Of a DNA stretch of 64,000 bases, positions 53,277-61,385 are shown in pieces. Below the pieces are notes generated by a model. That model searched no databases. It was not told the origin of the DNA and was given only the letters and a program-made list of their open reading frames with translations. Position 1 is the stretch's first letter. Each line of letters starts with the position of its first letter. The DNA lies in contig CAVRVH010000007.1 of assembly GCA_963724665.1 (NCBI GenBank), positions 372,001-436,000 of the forward strand, written 5' to 3'. Source of the stretch: DASUPK01 sp963724665. Lineage in GTDB: Bacteria; Actinomycetota; Thermoleophilia; Solirubrobacterales; 70-9. Made by a program: the position numbers and the translations under genes.

Positions 53277-53666
53277 GTGAGCCTCGACGGGCAGCTCCGC
53301 CGGACCAACCGGAACATGATCGCGTTCGACCTCGTGCTGGGGTCGGGCGCGCTGCTGGCGCCGTCGCAGACGCTGCGCGTTCTGGGCCACGACGAGCCCT
53401 CGGACGACGCCAAGGAGCTCTTTCGCCGCTGCGGCCCGATCTGGCTCACCTTCGCGGCGGCCCATCTGGTGGCCTACCGCCGAAACCGAGCGAAGGACTG
53501 GTGGGCGTTGTCCTGGCTTCGCGGCACGGAGCTGGCAACGGACATCATCTGGTCGCGCTCCCCCGCGTTCTCGCGCCCCGGGGCACGTGCGGGGCTCTGG
53601 TTCGCCGGGCTCAGCAATCTGGCGATGACGCTCGGCTTCGCCTACCTGTCGGAGACCGAGTCGTAG
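53277..53666 (+). CDS. hypothetical membrane protein
   Basis: A protein of about 129 residues from the GTG at 53277 (an ATG six codons upstream is possible). Hydrophobic stretches at IAFDLVLGSGALLAPSQTL, CGPIWLTFAAAHLVAY and GLWFAGLSNLAMTLGFAYL suggest three to four transmembrane helices; basic loops RRNRAKD face the cytoplasm. The sequence recalls small DoxX-like membrane proteins but no family can be named. It is divergent from the RpiR gene and convergent with the lipoprotein. Confidence 0.6.
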   Translation: MSLDGQLRRTNRNMIAFDLVLGSGALLAPSQTLRVLGHDEPSDDAKELFRRCGPIWLTFAAAHLVAYRRNRAKDWWALSWLRGTELATDIIWSRSPAFSRPGARAGLWFAGLSNLAMTLGFAYLSETES

Positions 53667-53676
53667 CGGCTCGGGC

Positions 53677-54150
53677 TCAGACGCTCTTCGCGCTCGCGCT
53701 GCAGACCTTGAATCCCAGCGACTCGGCGAGCTTCCTCCGCTGGGGCGCGCTCTTTGTGACCGCGGCCTGCGCGGCGCCGTAGGCATTGGAGTCCTGGTTC
53801 TCCGCGGCGTCCTGACCCTTCTTCATCTCGTCGATCGCCTGCTCGCGAGCGCTCAGGTAGCTCTCTAGCGGCGTCCGCAGCGCGTCGGGCGGCTCGAGGC
53901 CGTCGATCGTGGAACTCGTGCCCTCCGCCACGGAGATCAGCGCCTTCGTCTGGTCCCCGGCGTCCGTCGCGTTCGCCGGCGGCATTGCCTGGATCTGGCG
54001 GAACTTGTCCTGCTCGGTCCTGCATGCGTCATCCGCCTTCTGAACGAGCTCGGCGGCGGAGACCTGCTCCTTGCCGCCGCCGCATCCCACACCGAGGCAG
54101 GTGAGCAGGAGGACCGGGAAGAGGAGCGAGAGCCGGAAGACGCGGGTCAT
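53677..54150 (-). CDS. putative lipoprotein
   Basis: A protein of about 157 residues from the ATG at 54150. The signal segment (FRLSLLFPVLLLTCLGVGC) ends in a lipobox LGVGC, so lipidation at Cys is expected. The mature part is helical and polar (ELVQKADDACRTEQDKFRQI, then LESYLSAREQAIDEMKKGQD) and has a second and third cysteine. It is probably an envelope protein facing the outside; function is unknown. A GTG seven codons upstream is an alternative start. Confidence 0.7.
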   Translation of the reverse strand: MTRVFRLSLLFPVLLLTCLGVGCGGGKEQVSAAELVQKADDACRTEQDKFRQIQAMPPANATDAGDQTKALISVAEGTSSTIDGLEPPDALRTPLESYLSAREQAIDEMKKGQDAAENQDSNAYGAAQAAVTKSAPQRRKLAESLGFKVCSASAKSV

Positions 54151-54224
54151 CTGGACGCGCACTCTAGCCACGGCCGGGGCGCATGCTTGAATAGTGAGAC
54201 CAGAGAAAGGAGGTGGTCCTCAAC

Positions 54225-54269
54225 TTGAATTCCATGCGTAACGGGACTCTGGAGGTGCAGGGCCGCTAG
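54225..54269 (+). CDS. candidate 14-residue peptide with strong ribosome-binding site
   Basis: A TTG-started frame of 14 codons (LNSMRNGTLEVQGR, then TAG) preceded by AAAGGAGG, a near-perfect match to the 16S 3' end, nine to eleven bases upstream. An internal ATG at codon 4 is the alternative start. It is too short for family assignment. The hairpins and terminator downstream suggest a short separate transcript, so it may be a leader peptide, a real micropeptide or part of a structured RNA. Confidence 0.35.
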   Translation: MNSMRNGTLEVQGR

Positions 54270-54418
54270 GCCTGGGCGCTTTGTAGGGCCCAAGGGGCCG
54301 TCAGGACGGCACGCGGCCGTCCGGCGGAATCCAACCCGGGCACCGGCGAGCTGAGGGAGGTGGGAGACGTCCCGCCCCACCGTTCAAATCCCCAGCCCGC
54401 TAATCACCGCGTCACATG

Positions 54419-54450
54419 CGAAGGGCCGCCTCCCAGGAGGCGGCCCTTCG
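54419..54450 (+). terminator. strong hairpin terminator
   Basis: CGAAGGGCCGCCTCC pairs with GGAGGCGGCCCTTCG around a two- to four-base loop: a stem of about 14 pairs followed by TGCTTC. It would end a plus-strand transcript carrying the tiny reading frame at 54225. The stem is symmetric, so it could work on the other strand, but no minus-strand gene leads into it. Confidence 0.75.
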
Positions 54451-54689
54451 TGCTTCATCAGGACTGATCGAGCCGCGGCCGGCTAGCCGCCGAGGTTGCT
54501 GACCCTTGGACCTTCGAAGCCGTGGTTCCCAGCATCTCGGAGGTCGCGCAGCAGCAGCTCGAGCAGCAGCTCAGGACGCCTCCTAGAGCAGGCCGAGCGC
54601 GAGGCTGACGATGATGGTGCCGATGGTCCCGAAAGTGCTCAGCCGCGCGATGAAGTGTTGGAAGGGCCCGCAGGGGTACGCTGATTTCG

Positions 54690-55664
54690 GTGAAGGACCG
54701 AGCGGACGCTGAGCAATCGGCCTCGATGGGGTCGCCTTGCTGCGCTCCCGACGCGCAGCATGAGTCTCCGCCCGAGCCGACCGTGACAGTCGCTGCAAGT
54801 ACCGAAGCCCGGCCGTCAGAGGACATGACTCTGATCGAGGGCAGCTCGTTTCTGATGGGGAGCGACGACCGCTGGGCATATCCCGCAGACGGCGAGGGGC
54901 CCGTGCGCGAGATCTCGCTCGACTCCTTCTGGCTCGATCGCATGGCTGTCTCCAACGAGGCGTTCGCTTCATTCGTCGACGCGACGGGATACGCAACCGA
55001 GGCCGAGCGGTTCGGGTGGTCCTTCGTCTTCGCCGGGCTGCTGCCAGACGATTTCCCTCCCACCCAGGCCGTCGTCGAGGCTCCCTGGTGGCGGAAGGTC
55101 GACGGGGCCGACTGGCGCCATCCGGAAGGCCCACTGTCGTCCATCGAGGACCGCCCTGGCCACCCTGCCCTTCATATCTCCTGGAACGACGCGCAGGCTT
55201 ACTGCGCCTGGTCCGAACGGCGCCTGCCGACCGAGGCGGAGTGGGAGTTCGCCGCGCGCGGTGGACTCGAGGGCAGGGCGTTTCCCTGGGGCGATGAGCG
55301 CGAGCCGCGAGGTGAGCACCGGATGAACGTCTGGCAGGGCGCCTTCCCCGACAGGAACACCGAGGCCGACGGCTACTACGGGACCGCCCCCGTGGACTCC
55401 TTCCCGCCCAACGGCTACGGACTCCACAACATGACGGGCAATGTCTGGGAATGGGCCGCCGACTGGTTCGATCCGGGATTCCGCCGGCAGGACCGGGAGC
55501 ACGATCCCCGCGGCCCCGCTGAAGGCGCTCTCAGGATCCAGAAGGGCGGTTCATACCTCTGCCACGACTCCTACTGCCGCCGCTATCGGGCTGCCGCCCG
55601 CCAGGGCAACTCGCCTGACAGCTCGACCGGCAACGTAGGCTTTCGCTGCGCCCGCGACGGCTGA
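54690..55664 (+). CDS. formylglycine-generating enzyme (sulfatase maturase)
   Basis: A 324-residue FGE-sulfatase domain protein. It has a short N-terminal region with CCAPD, a motif common in bacterial FGEs, then TLIEGSSFLMGSDD, FWLDRMAVSNEAFASFVD, LPTEAEWEFAARGG, GLHNMTGNVWEWAADWF and the active-site cysteines in GGSYLCHDSYCRRYR. It oxidises the sulfatase cysteine to formylglycine using O2 and copper. The GTG start at 54690 keeps the CCAPD motif; ATG at codon 13 is possible. Its likely substrate is the sulfatase at 56209, on the other strand. Confidence 0.93.
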   Translation: MKDRADAEQSASMGSPCCAPDAQHESPPEPTVTVAASTEARPSEDMTLIEGSSFLMGSDDRWAYPADGEGPVREISLDSFWLDRMAVSNEAFASFVDATGYATEAERFGWSFVFAGLLPDDFPPTQAVVEAPWWRKVDGADWRHPEGPLSSIEDRPGHPALHISWNDAQAYCAWSERRLPTEAEWEFAARGGLEGRAFPWGDEREPRGEHRMNVWQGAFPDRNTEADGYYGTAPVDSFPPNGYGLHNMTGNVWEWAADWFDPGFRRQDREHDPRGPAEGALRIQKGGSYLCHDSYCRRYRAAARQGNSPDSSTGNVGFRCARDG

Positions 55665-55668
55665 GCTC

Positions 55669-56181
55669 TCAGCCCGGCTCCTCGGCCATCTTCTGTTGCG
55701 CCTCTTCGAGCGCGCCCTTCACCGCCTGGACGTGGCGCCCTTCAGCCTCCCCCTTCACCTGCTTGACGGTGCGGGTCACGGCGGCCTCGATCTTCTCGGC
55801 CTCCGACTTCGAGTAGACGACGATCAGGCCCGCGCCACCCAGCGGGATCGTCTCACCGGCCTGCTCGCCGATCTTCTCGGCGGCCTTGTGGTGAAGCAGC
55901 TCGCCGCCACCGGCGCCTAGGGCTGCCCCGATCGCGGTCGTCAGCAGCAGCGGCGGAGCGACCAGCCCGACTGCCAACCCAACGCCACCCAGCGCGGCCG
56001 TTCCCTCGCGGACCATGTGGTCGGTCTCCTCGACCGACAGTTCGCCCTCGAGGTCCTTGGCGACGAGTGCCATCCCCTGCAGGTGAGCCCCGCTGTTCCG
56101 GATGGCCTCATAGTCCTCCTCGGCAGCGTCCTTCGACATGTAGCCGCCGATCAGAACGTCGATCGTGTCATGCAGCTTCAT
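55669..56181 (-). CDS. DUF1269-like membrane-associated protein
   Basis: A 170-residue protein. It starts with DVLIGGYMSKDAAEEDYEAI, a ferredoxin-like segment as in DUF1269 proteins, has a central Gly/Ala-rich hydrophobic stretch (ALGGVGLAVGLVAPPLLL, then TTAIGAALGAGGGELLHH), and a charged helical C-terminus. The glycine-zipper-like centre may insert in or associate with membranes. Similar genes occur in stress-response neighbourhoods. It lies 27 bases after the sulfatase gene on the same strand. Confidence 0.7.
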   Translation of the reverse strand: MKLHDTIDVLIGGYMSKDAAEEDYEAIRNSGAHLQGMALVAKDLEGELSVEETDHMVREGTAALGGVGLAVGLVAPPLLLTTAIGAALGAGGGELLHHKAAEKIGEQAGETIPLGGAGLIVVYSKSEAEKIEAAVTRTVKQVKGEAEGRHVQAVKGALEEAQQKMAEEPG

Positions 56182-56208
56182 CGGGACCTCCTGGGAGGGT
56201 CGGCAGCG

Positions 56209-58620
56209 TCATGCTGAGATGGCATGGGCCGTGTGCCCATGGTGATGGACTGCGTGCAGCTCGTCCGCCTCCTCCTTGGAGGGCTGCGGCTTGATCTCGA
56301 AGGTGACCTTGTCGATCGTTCCGGTGAACTCGAACGGCTTGCGGTCCTCGTAGGCATGGTCGACCACGCCTCCGTTGTCGCGTCCGATGTCCATGCCCGA
56401 ATAGCCGGAGAAGCGGATCGGAACCGTGTGGTCCATGCGTCCCTTGCCGACCGGGCGGTCACCGATGGAAAGCGTCACCTCGCCGCCGGTGGCGGGCTTC
56501 GCCTCGTCGGCTGCGAACTCCATTCTCACCGAGACCTCACCCTCGGGAAGCTCCTCCTCGGCCACCTGGCGGAAGACGAAGACGCCCATCATCGAGTAGG
56601 TGTGGGTGAGCTTGCCCTCGTCGACGAACAGCGAGAACCCGCCCAGATGGTCGGCCTCGGCGACGATCACCCCATCGGCGCCACCCTTCGGGATCACCAG
56701 ATCGGCTGTGATCGAGTAGGAGTGGTTGTAGATCCTCGGGATCATCCCGGAGAGGACGTTCTGGACGTCACCGCGAAACTCGAACTTGGGGACCTCGGGT
56801 AGCGGGGGCACGATCCCGAAGAACGACGCCAGCGTGGCGAGCAGAGGCGTCACGTTGTACTTCTCGGCCTCCTCCCAGAAGAGCTCCTTGAGCTCCTTCA
56901 CCTTGTCGGGGTTCTTCGCGGCGAGGTCATGGGCCTGCGAGAAGTCGTCGGGTAGGTAGTAGAGCTCGACGGGGTCTTGGTCGGGGTCCCAGACACCGGG
57001 CTTGTACGGCTCGAGCGCCTCCGGCGTGAGCACCCACGGGATGCGCTCGGTCCGCATCGCGAGCCACCAGCCGTCCTTGTACATGGCGCGGTTGCCGATC
57101 GTCTCGAAGTACTGCTGGGTGTGGTGCTCGGGCGCGTCCCCGTCGGTGAACGAATCGGCGAACGTCTCGCCGTGCATCGGCTGCTGCTCTATCCCGTCGA
57201 TGTGGGTCGGCATCGGGATCCCGGCGATGTCAAGAATCGTCGGGCCGACATCGATCACGTGGGTGAAGTGGCTTCGGAGGTCGCCTCCCTTCCTGACCTT
57301 CTCCGGCCAATGGATGACCAACGGGTTGCGGGTACCGCCGAGGTGCGAGCCCACCTGCTTGCCCCACTTGAAGGGAGTGTTCCCCGCCCAGGCCCAGGCG
57401 GCCGAGTAGTGCGGCGCCATCATCTGGTTCCCCCACGCCTCGACTCCGCCATAGCGCTCCGAGAGCTGCAGCTGCATCTCGTCGGTCAGCGGGATCCCGT
57501 TCTGCATCGTGAGCTCGTTGAAGGACCCGGTGATCGTGCCCTCCATGCTGGCGCCGTTGTCGCCCCAGATCCAGAAGATGAGCGTGTTGTCCAGCTCGCC
57601 GAGTTCGTCGATCGCGTCGATAACCCGGCCGACGTTGTAGTCGGCGTTCTCGGAATAGCCGGCGTAGACCTCCATCTGCCGCGCGTAGAACGCCTTCAGC
57701 TTGTCCGGCACGTCCTCCCAGGCAGGGAAGGCGTCGTCGCGTTCCGTGAGTTCGGCGTCGGGGGGAATGACTCCGAGTTCCTTCTGCCTGGCGAAGGTCT
57801 CCTCGCGCAGCTTGTCCCAACCCTGATCGAACTTCCCCTTGTACTTCTCGGCCCATTTGTCCGAGACGTGGTGCGGAGCGTGACTGCAGCCAGTCGAGAA
57901 GTAGCTGAAGAAAGGCTTGTTCGCATCCTGCGCCCGGACCGCGTGCAGCCACTCGATCGTCTTATCCGCCATGTCGTCGGGCAGGTAGTAGGGGTCCTCT
58001 CCGTCGTCGTAGTACGCCTCGGGGGTCCCGATGATCTTCTGGTTCTCCGCCAGGCAGGGATCCCACTGGCCGGACTCGCCGCCAAGGAAGCCGTAGAAGT
58101 AGTCGAACCCCCAGCCGACCGGCCAGCGGTTGAAGGGACCGGCGGGTCCCTGCTGACCGTCCGGCGTCAGGTGCCACTTGCCGAACGCAGAAGTCGCGTA
58201 GCCGTTGTCCTTGAGGATCCTGGGGAACGGGACGCAGTCGTCGGGGACGAAGGCGGTGTACCCCGGGAACCCAGTCGAGAACTCGCCTATGGAACCGAAG
58301 CCGACCGCGTGGCTGTTGCGGCCGGTGAGCAGCGCCGCCCGCGTCGGCGAACAGAGCGCCGGCACGTGGAAGCGGTTGTACCGGACGCCCTCATCCGACA
58401 TCCGCGTGTAGTTGGGCGTGTCGATCGGCCCGCCGAAGGTGGCCGGATTGCCGAAACCCGCGTCGTCGATCAGCACCACCAGAACGTTCGGGGCTCCATC
58501 GGGAGCGTCGACGTGGCCGATCGCATCCCAGTCCGGCTGCGAGCCGTCGAGCGTTCGCTTCGTCATACCACTGAAGGACGGCATGCGAATCGGGAGCTTG
58601 CTTCGATCGGGCTGGCTCAT
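56209..58620 (-). CDS. arylsulfatase (Cys-type)
   Basis: An 803-residue type-I sulfatase. It has the metal site NVLVVLIDDAGFGNPATFGG, the modified-residue motif ALCSPTRAALLTGRN (C-x-P-x-R, Cys type), FGKWHLTPDG, STGCSHAPHHVSDKW and FWIWGDNGASMEGT. A C-terminal region of about 200 residues is beta-rich with MGVFVFRQVAEEELPEGEVS. No signal peptide is visible, so it may be cytoplasmic. It needs formylglycine made by the FGE at 54690. Length (about 800) fits the group of large bacterial arylsulfatases with C-terminal sandwich domains. Substrate unknown. Confidence 0.93.
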   Translation of the reverse strand: MSQPDRSKLPIRMPSFSGMTKRTLDGSQPDWDAIGHVDAPDGAPNVLVVLIDDAGFGNPATFGGPIDTPNYTRMSDEGVRYNRFHVPALCSPTRAALLTGRNSHAVGFGSIGEFSTGFPGYTAFVPDDCVPFPRILKDNGYATSAFGKWHLTPDGQQGPAGPFNRWPVGWGFDYFYGFLGGESGQWDPCLAENQKIIGTPEAYYDDGEDPYYLPDDMADKTIEWLHAVRAQDANKPFFSYFSTGCSHAPHHVSDKWAEKYKGKFDQGWDKLREETFARQKELGVIPPDAELTERDDAFPAWEDVPDKLKAFYARQMEVYAGYSENADYNVGRVIDAIDELGELDNTLIFWIWGDNGASMEGTITGSFNELTMQNGIPLTDEMQLQLSERYGGVEAWGNQMMAPHYSAAWAWAGNTPFKWGKQVGSHLGGTRNPLVIHWPEKVRKGGDLRSHFTHVIDVGPTILDIAGIPMPTHIDGIEQQPMHGETFADSFTDGDAPEHHTQQYFETIGNRAMYKDGWWLAMRTERIPWVLTPEALEPYKPGVWDPDQDPVELYYLPDDFSQAHDLAAKNPDKVKELKELFWEEAEKYNVTPLLATLASFFGIVPPLPEVPKFEFRGDVQNVLSGMIPRIYNHSYSITADLVIPKGGADGVIVAEADHLGGFSLFVDEGKLTHTYSMMGVFVFRQVAEEELPEGEVSVRMEFAADEAKPATGGEVTLSIGDRPVGKGRMDHTVPIRFSGYSGMDIGRDNGGVVDHAYEDRKPFEFTGTIDKVTFEIKPQPSKEEADELHAVHHHGHTAHAISA

Positions 58621-58830
58621 CGTCTCCTCCGGAGATCACGTTCGGTTGAGGGCACCGTTGCCCAGCAATCCATTGCGCACGGACGAAACACCCATCTCCG
58701 CAGGAACGCATCATTCGAACCGGGTGAAAGTGCGATGCCCCCTGGTGCGAGCTTTTCCGATTTCACCCGATCGGGATGACGACGGGACCGGCTGTATCAG
58801 GTTGGCTTCGTCGGGATCAGAGGCTCGATC

Positions 58831-59265
58831 TTGCACGCAGCCACCGCCAACCCGAACAACTTCGAATACACCGCTCGCCCACGGATTCCCGTTGTGGCCG
58901 AAGCGGCCCTCCCGAGCGGCTGGCTGCTCACCATCGGGCTGCTCAATCTCTTCTACGCGATCTCGGTGCTCGCCGGTTCGCACATCTTCATCACGACCGC
59001 CTCCTGGCTCGTCGGCGACACGCGGCCAGAAGGCTGGCTGATGTTGATCGTCGCGCTGATCCAACTGGTGGCGGCCCCCGGGGTCCTGCTGATCAGGTCG
59101 TGGGCCGCCGCGATCGGGCTGCTTTCGGTTCTGGGGCACGTCGCAGCCCTGGTCATGTTCTTTCCCGACGCCCCGGGAATCGCAGTGGCGCTGCTGCTCG
59201 TCGATGCGACGGTTTTCCTCTGTCTTCTGAGCGTCGTTAGGGTCGCGCGCACCGCCACCGCCTGA
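58831..59265 (+). CDS. four-helix membrane protein
   Basis: A 144-residue protein from a TTG start. After about 30 polar residues there are four hydrophobic helices: WLLTIGLLNLFYAISVLAGS, MLIVALIQLVAAPGVLLI, AAIGLLSVLGHVAALVMFF and IAVALLLVDATVFLCLLSVV. The pattern resembles small DUF7144-type actinobacterial membrane proteins, but assignment is uncertain. Its stop overlaps the glutamate decarboxylase ATG (TGATGG), so the two are translationally coupled. A role connected with acid or GABA handling is speculative. Confidence 0.65.
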   Translation: MHAATANPNNFEYTARPRIPVVAEAALPSGWLLTIGLLNLFYAISVLAGSHIFITTASWLVGDTRPEGWLMLIVALIQLVAAPGVLLIRSWAAAIGLLSVLGHVAALVMFFPDAPGIAVALLLVDATVFLCLLSVVRVARTATA

Positions 59266-60647
59266 TGGCCACCCAGAAGAAAAATCTCGTTGAAGGCCTC
59301 GATGAGGCTCCAGCCGGTGCCTGGCTGACCACCGACGCGCCGGAGAAGGCAATCCCGGACACCGCGATGCATCCCATCGCCGCGATGCGCCTGGTCAGTC
59401 AGGAGCTGGCCGTCGAAGGAATCCCCGAGCGGAACCTGGCTACCTTCGTCACCACCTGGATGGAGCCAGAGGCCCGCATCGTGATCGAGGAGAACCTGCA
59501 CCGGAACTTCATCGATCACGCCGAGTACCCCATGACCGCGGAGATCGAGCAGCGCTGCATCAAGATGCTCGCCGAGCTCTTCAACGCTCCGGGCGAGACC
59601 ACGGGCGCTCGCACACAGGGCTCCTCCGAGGCGATCATGCTCGGCGCGCTCTCGCTGAAGTGGAACTGGCGGAAGCGACGCGAGGCCGACGGCAAGGACA
59701 CGGACAAGCCGAACCTCGTCTTCGGCGGAGACGTGCACGTGGTCTGGGAGAAGTTCTGCCGCTACTTCGACGTCGAGCCGCGGATTGTCCCCCTCCAGGC
59801 CGGCAAGTACACGATCGGCCCCGAGGACGTGGAGCCCCACCTCGACGAGAACACGATCGGCGTGGCGGCCGTGGTCGGGACCACCTTCACCGGCCACGCA
59901 GACGACGTCGTCGGGATCAACCAGCTGCTGCTCAACTACAAGAACGAGAAGGACCTGGACATCCCCCTGCACATCGACGGCGCCAGCGGGGCCTTCGTCT
60001 GGCCCTTCCTCTACCCGGACTCGAAGTGGGACTTCCGCCTCGAGCAGGTTCGATCGATCAACGCCTCGGGGCACAAATTCGGCCTGGTGTACCCAGGGAT
60101 CGGCTGGCTGATCTTCCGCGAGAAATCGGACCTCGCCGAGGACCTCGTATTCAATGAGAATTACCTCGGCAAGACCGACGCGACCTTCACGCTCAACTTC
60201 TCGACCGGCTCAGCGATGGTGCTGGCCCAGTACTACAACTTCGTCCGCTTCGGCAAAGCCGGCTACCGGTTGATCATGGAGATCATGCAGCAGAACGCGC
60301 AGGCACTCGCCGAAGACCTGAGCGGTATGGGTCCATTCCAGATCATCGGTGCCGGCGAGGAGACCCTCCCACTGGTGGCCTTCAACCTCGCGGAAGAACA
60401 CCCCTACGACGAGTTCGACATCGCCTTCCAGCTCTCGGCCGAGCGAGGTTGGATGGTCCCCGCCTACACGATGCCGCCGGACGCTCAGGACGTGAAGATG
60501 ATGCGTGCGCTCGTCAAGGTCAACCTGAGCCGCTCGCTGGTCGACCGGCTGGTGGAGGACGTCGCGGAAGCGATCAAGACCCTGGACAAGAAGGGTCCGG
60601 TCAGCGAGTCCGAGCGGAAGCGCGTCCAGACGAACATCAGCCACTGA
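59265..60647 (+). CDS. gadB: glutamate decarboxylase
   Basis: A 460-residue PLP decarboxylase of the group-II GAD family. MEPEARIVIEENLHRNFIDH is in the N-terminal substrate region, GARTQGSSEAIMLGALSLKW binds PLP phosphate, HIDGASGAFVWPF contacts the cofactor, and INASGHKFGLVYPGIGW carries the PLP lysine. It converts glutamate to GABA, consuming a proton. No glutamate/GABA antiporter is in the window; the upstream membrane protein is not of that family. The C-terminus is complete and the family's usual length. Confidence 0.95.
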   Translation: MATQKKNLVEGLDEAPAGAWLTTDAPEKAIPDTAMHPIAAMRLVSQELAVEGIPERNLATFVTTWMEPEARIVIEENLHRNFIDHAEYPMTAEIEQRCIKMLAELFNAPGETTGARTQGSSEAIMLGALSLKWNWRKRREADGKDTDKPNLVFGGDVHVVWEKFCRYFDVEPRIVPLQAGKYTIGPEDVEPHLDENTIGVAAVVGTTFTGHADDVVGINQLLLNYKNEKDLDIPLHIDGASGAFVWPFLYPDSKWDFRLEQVRSINASGHKFGLVYPGIGWLIFREKSDLAEDLVFNENYLGKTDATFTLNFSTGSAMVLAQYYNFVRFGKAGYRLIMEIMQQNAQALAEDLSGMGPFQIIGAGEETLPLVAFNLAEEHPYDEFDIAFQLSAERGWMVPAYTMPPDAQDVKMMRALVKVNLSRSLVDRLVEDVAEAIKTLDKKGPVSESERKRVQTNISH

Positions 60648-60651
60648 GCGC

Positions 60652-60921
60652 TCAGTCCGTCGTATCCGCCCTGCGGACCGCACCTACTGCCAGGATCGCC
60701 CCAATGACGATGCCGGCCAGGATCGCGATGATGCCCACGACCGGTCCGATGAAGAAGAAGCACCCCAGGACCACCAAGAACCAGAGCGCCAGGCCGAGCG
60801 TCAACTTGACGCCGATCAGATCGGATACGTCGGCACCCTGATCCACTCCACGCTCTTCCTGTCGCGGGGAATCGTCCGCCATGGGTGCACTTGTAGAAGG
60901 CTCGGCTGCGCTCGTCATCAC
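60652..60921 (-). CDS. small membrane protein
   Basis: An 89-residue protein with an acidic, Ser-rich N-terminus (ADDSPRQEERGVDQGADVSD) and two transmembrane helices (KLTLGLALWFLVVLGCFFF and VVGIIAILAGIVIGAILAVGA). It is convergent with gadB and shares the gap before the DGPF gene. No family assigned. An internal ATG at codon 14 is an alternative start. Confidence 0.6.
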   Translation of the reverse strand: MMTSAAEPSTSAPMADDSPRQEERGVDQGADVSDLIGVKLTLGLALWFLVVLGCFFFIGPVVGIIAILAGIVIGAILAVGAVRRADTTD

Positions 60922-61023
60922 TCAATACGGGTGATGAGCGAATTCCGCTAGATCTCCAGGCGGCTGTCCATTCCCCCGCCCTCCGCTCGTCTCTGAGGCG
61001 AAACTCTCAAACAGGAGGTAGCC

Positions 61024-61383
61024 ATGAAGTACGTGCTTCTGATTCATCAGGGAACCACCCCCGTCCCGGGGAGCGACGCCTGGAACGAGCTCTCCGAGGA
61101 CGAGCAGAAGAAGGTCTACGAGGACTATCAGGCCCTCAACCAGACGCCGGGAGTCACTCCGAATGACCTGCGACTCGACTCTCCGGAGACCGCAACCACC
61201 GTCCGCGTCGCAGATGGCGAAACGCTGACCACCGACGGGCCCTTCGTGTCAGTCAAGGAGGCGCTGGGTGGCTGGCTCACGTACGAGGCCGACGACCTCG
61301 ACGCGGCGATCGAGCTCGCGTCGCGCATTCCGGCGGCGCGGATGGGCGGTGGGATCGAGATCCGCCCCGTCGTGGGGGCTTAA
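61024..61383 (+). CDS. DGPF/YCII-domain protein
   Basis: A 119-residue YCII-related protein with MKYVLLIHQGTTPVPG at the start and the name-giving motif LTTDGPFVSVKEALGGW. The start is well supported by AGGAGGT six bases upstream. DGPF proteins are the standard genetic partners of ECF42-type sigma factors, and one follows directly. The function of the DGPF domain is not known; it is often a regulon member instead of an anti-sigma factor. Confidence 0.88.
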   Translation: MKYVLLIHQGTTPVPGSDAWNELSEDEQKKVYEDYQALNQTPGVTPNDLRLDSPETATTVRVADGETLTTDGPFVSVKEALGGWLTYEADDLDAAIELASRIPAARMGGGIEIRPVVGA

Positions 61384-61385
61384 CG

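Larger units (their letters stand above)
54172..54689. other. 518-base intergenic region with a tiny reading frame and hairpins
   Basis: No ordinary gene is seen. On the plus strand there are a very strong ribosome-binding site, a 14-codon reading frame (54225-54269), several hairpins (54304-54322, 54359-54381) and a strong terminator (54419-54450). From 54451 to 54689 I see only a CAG-rich stretch near 54550 and, on the minus strand, a hydrophobic open frame without a start codon. Confidence 0.6.

Noticed and set aside
54383..54400. A GTTCAAATCC sequence resembling a tRNA T loop
   Set aside because: The bases on either side do not form a five-pair T stem and no acceptor or anticodon arm can be drawn.
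54540..54580. CAG-rich direct repeats
   Set aside because: Short low-complexity sequence with no regular spacer; not a CRISPR and not clearly a protein-binding site.
54583..54680. A hydrophobic minus-strand open stretch ending IIVSLALGLL
   Set aside because: It has no start codon before the hydrophobic segment and otherwise runs antisense to the sulfatase-maturing enzyme gene.
56977..58779. A 600-codon open frame on the plus strand
   Set aside because: It is antisense to the arylsulfatase, which has full family motifs. No ribosome-binding site or domain supports the antisense frame.
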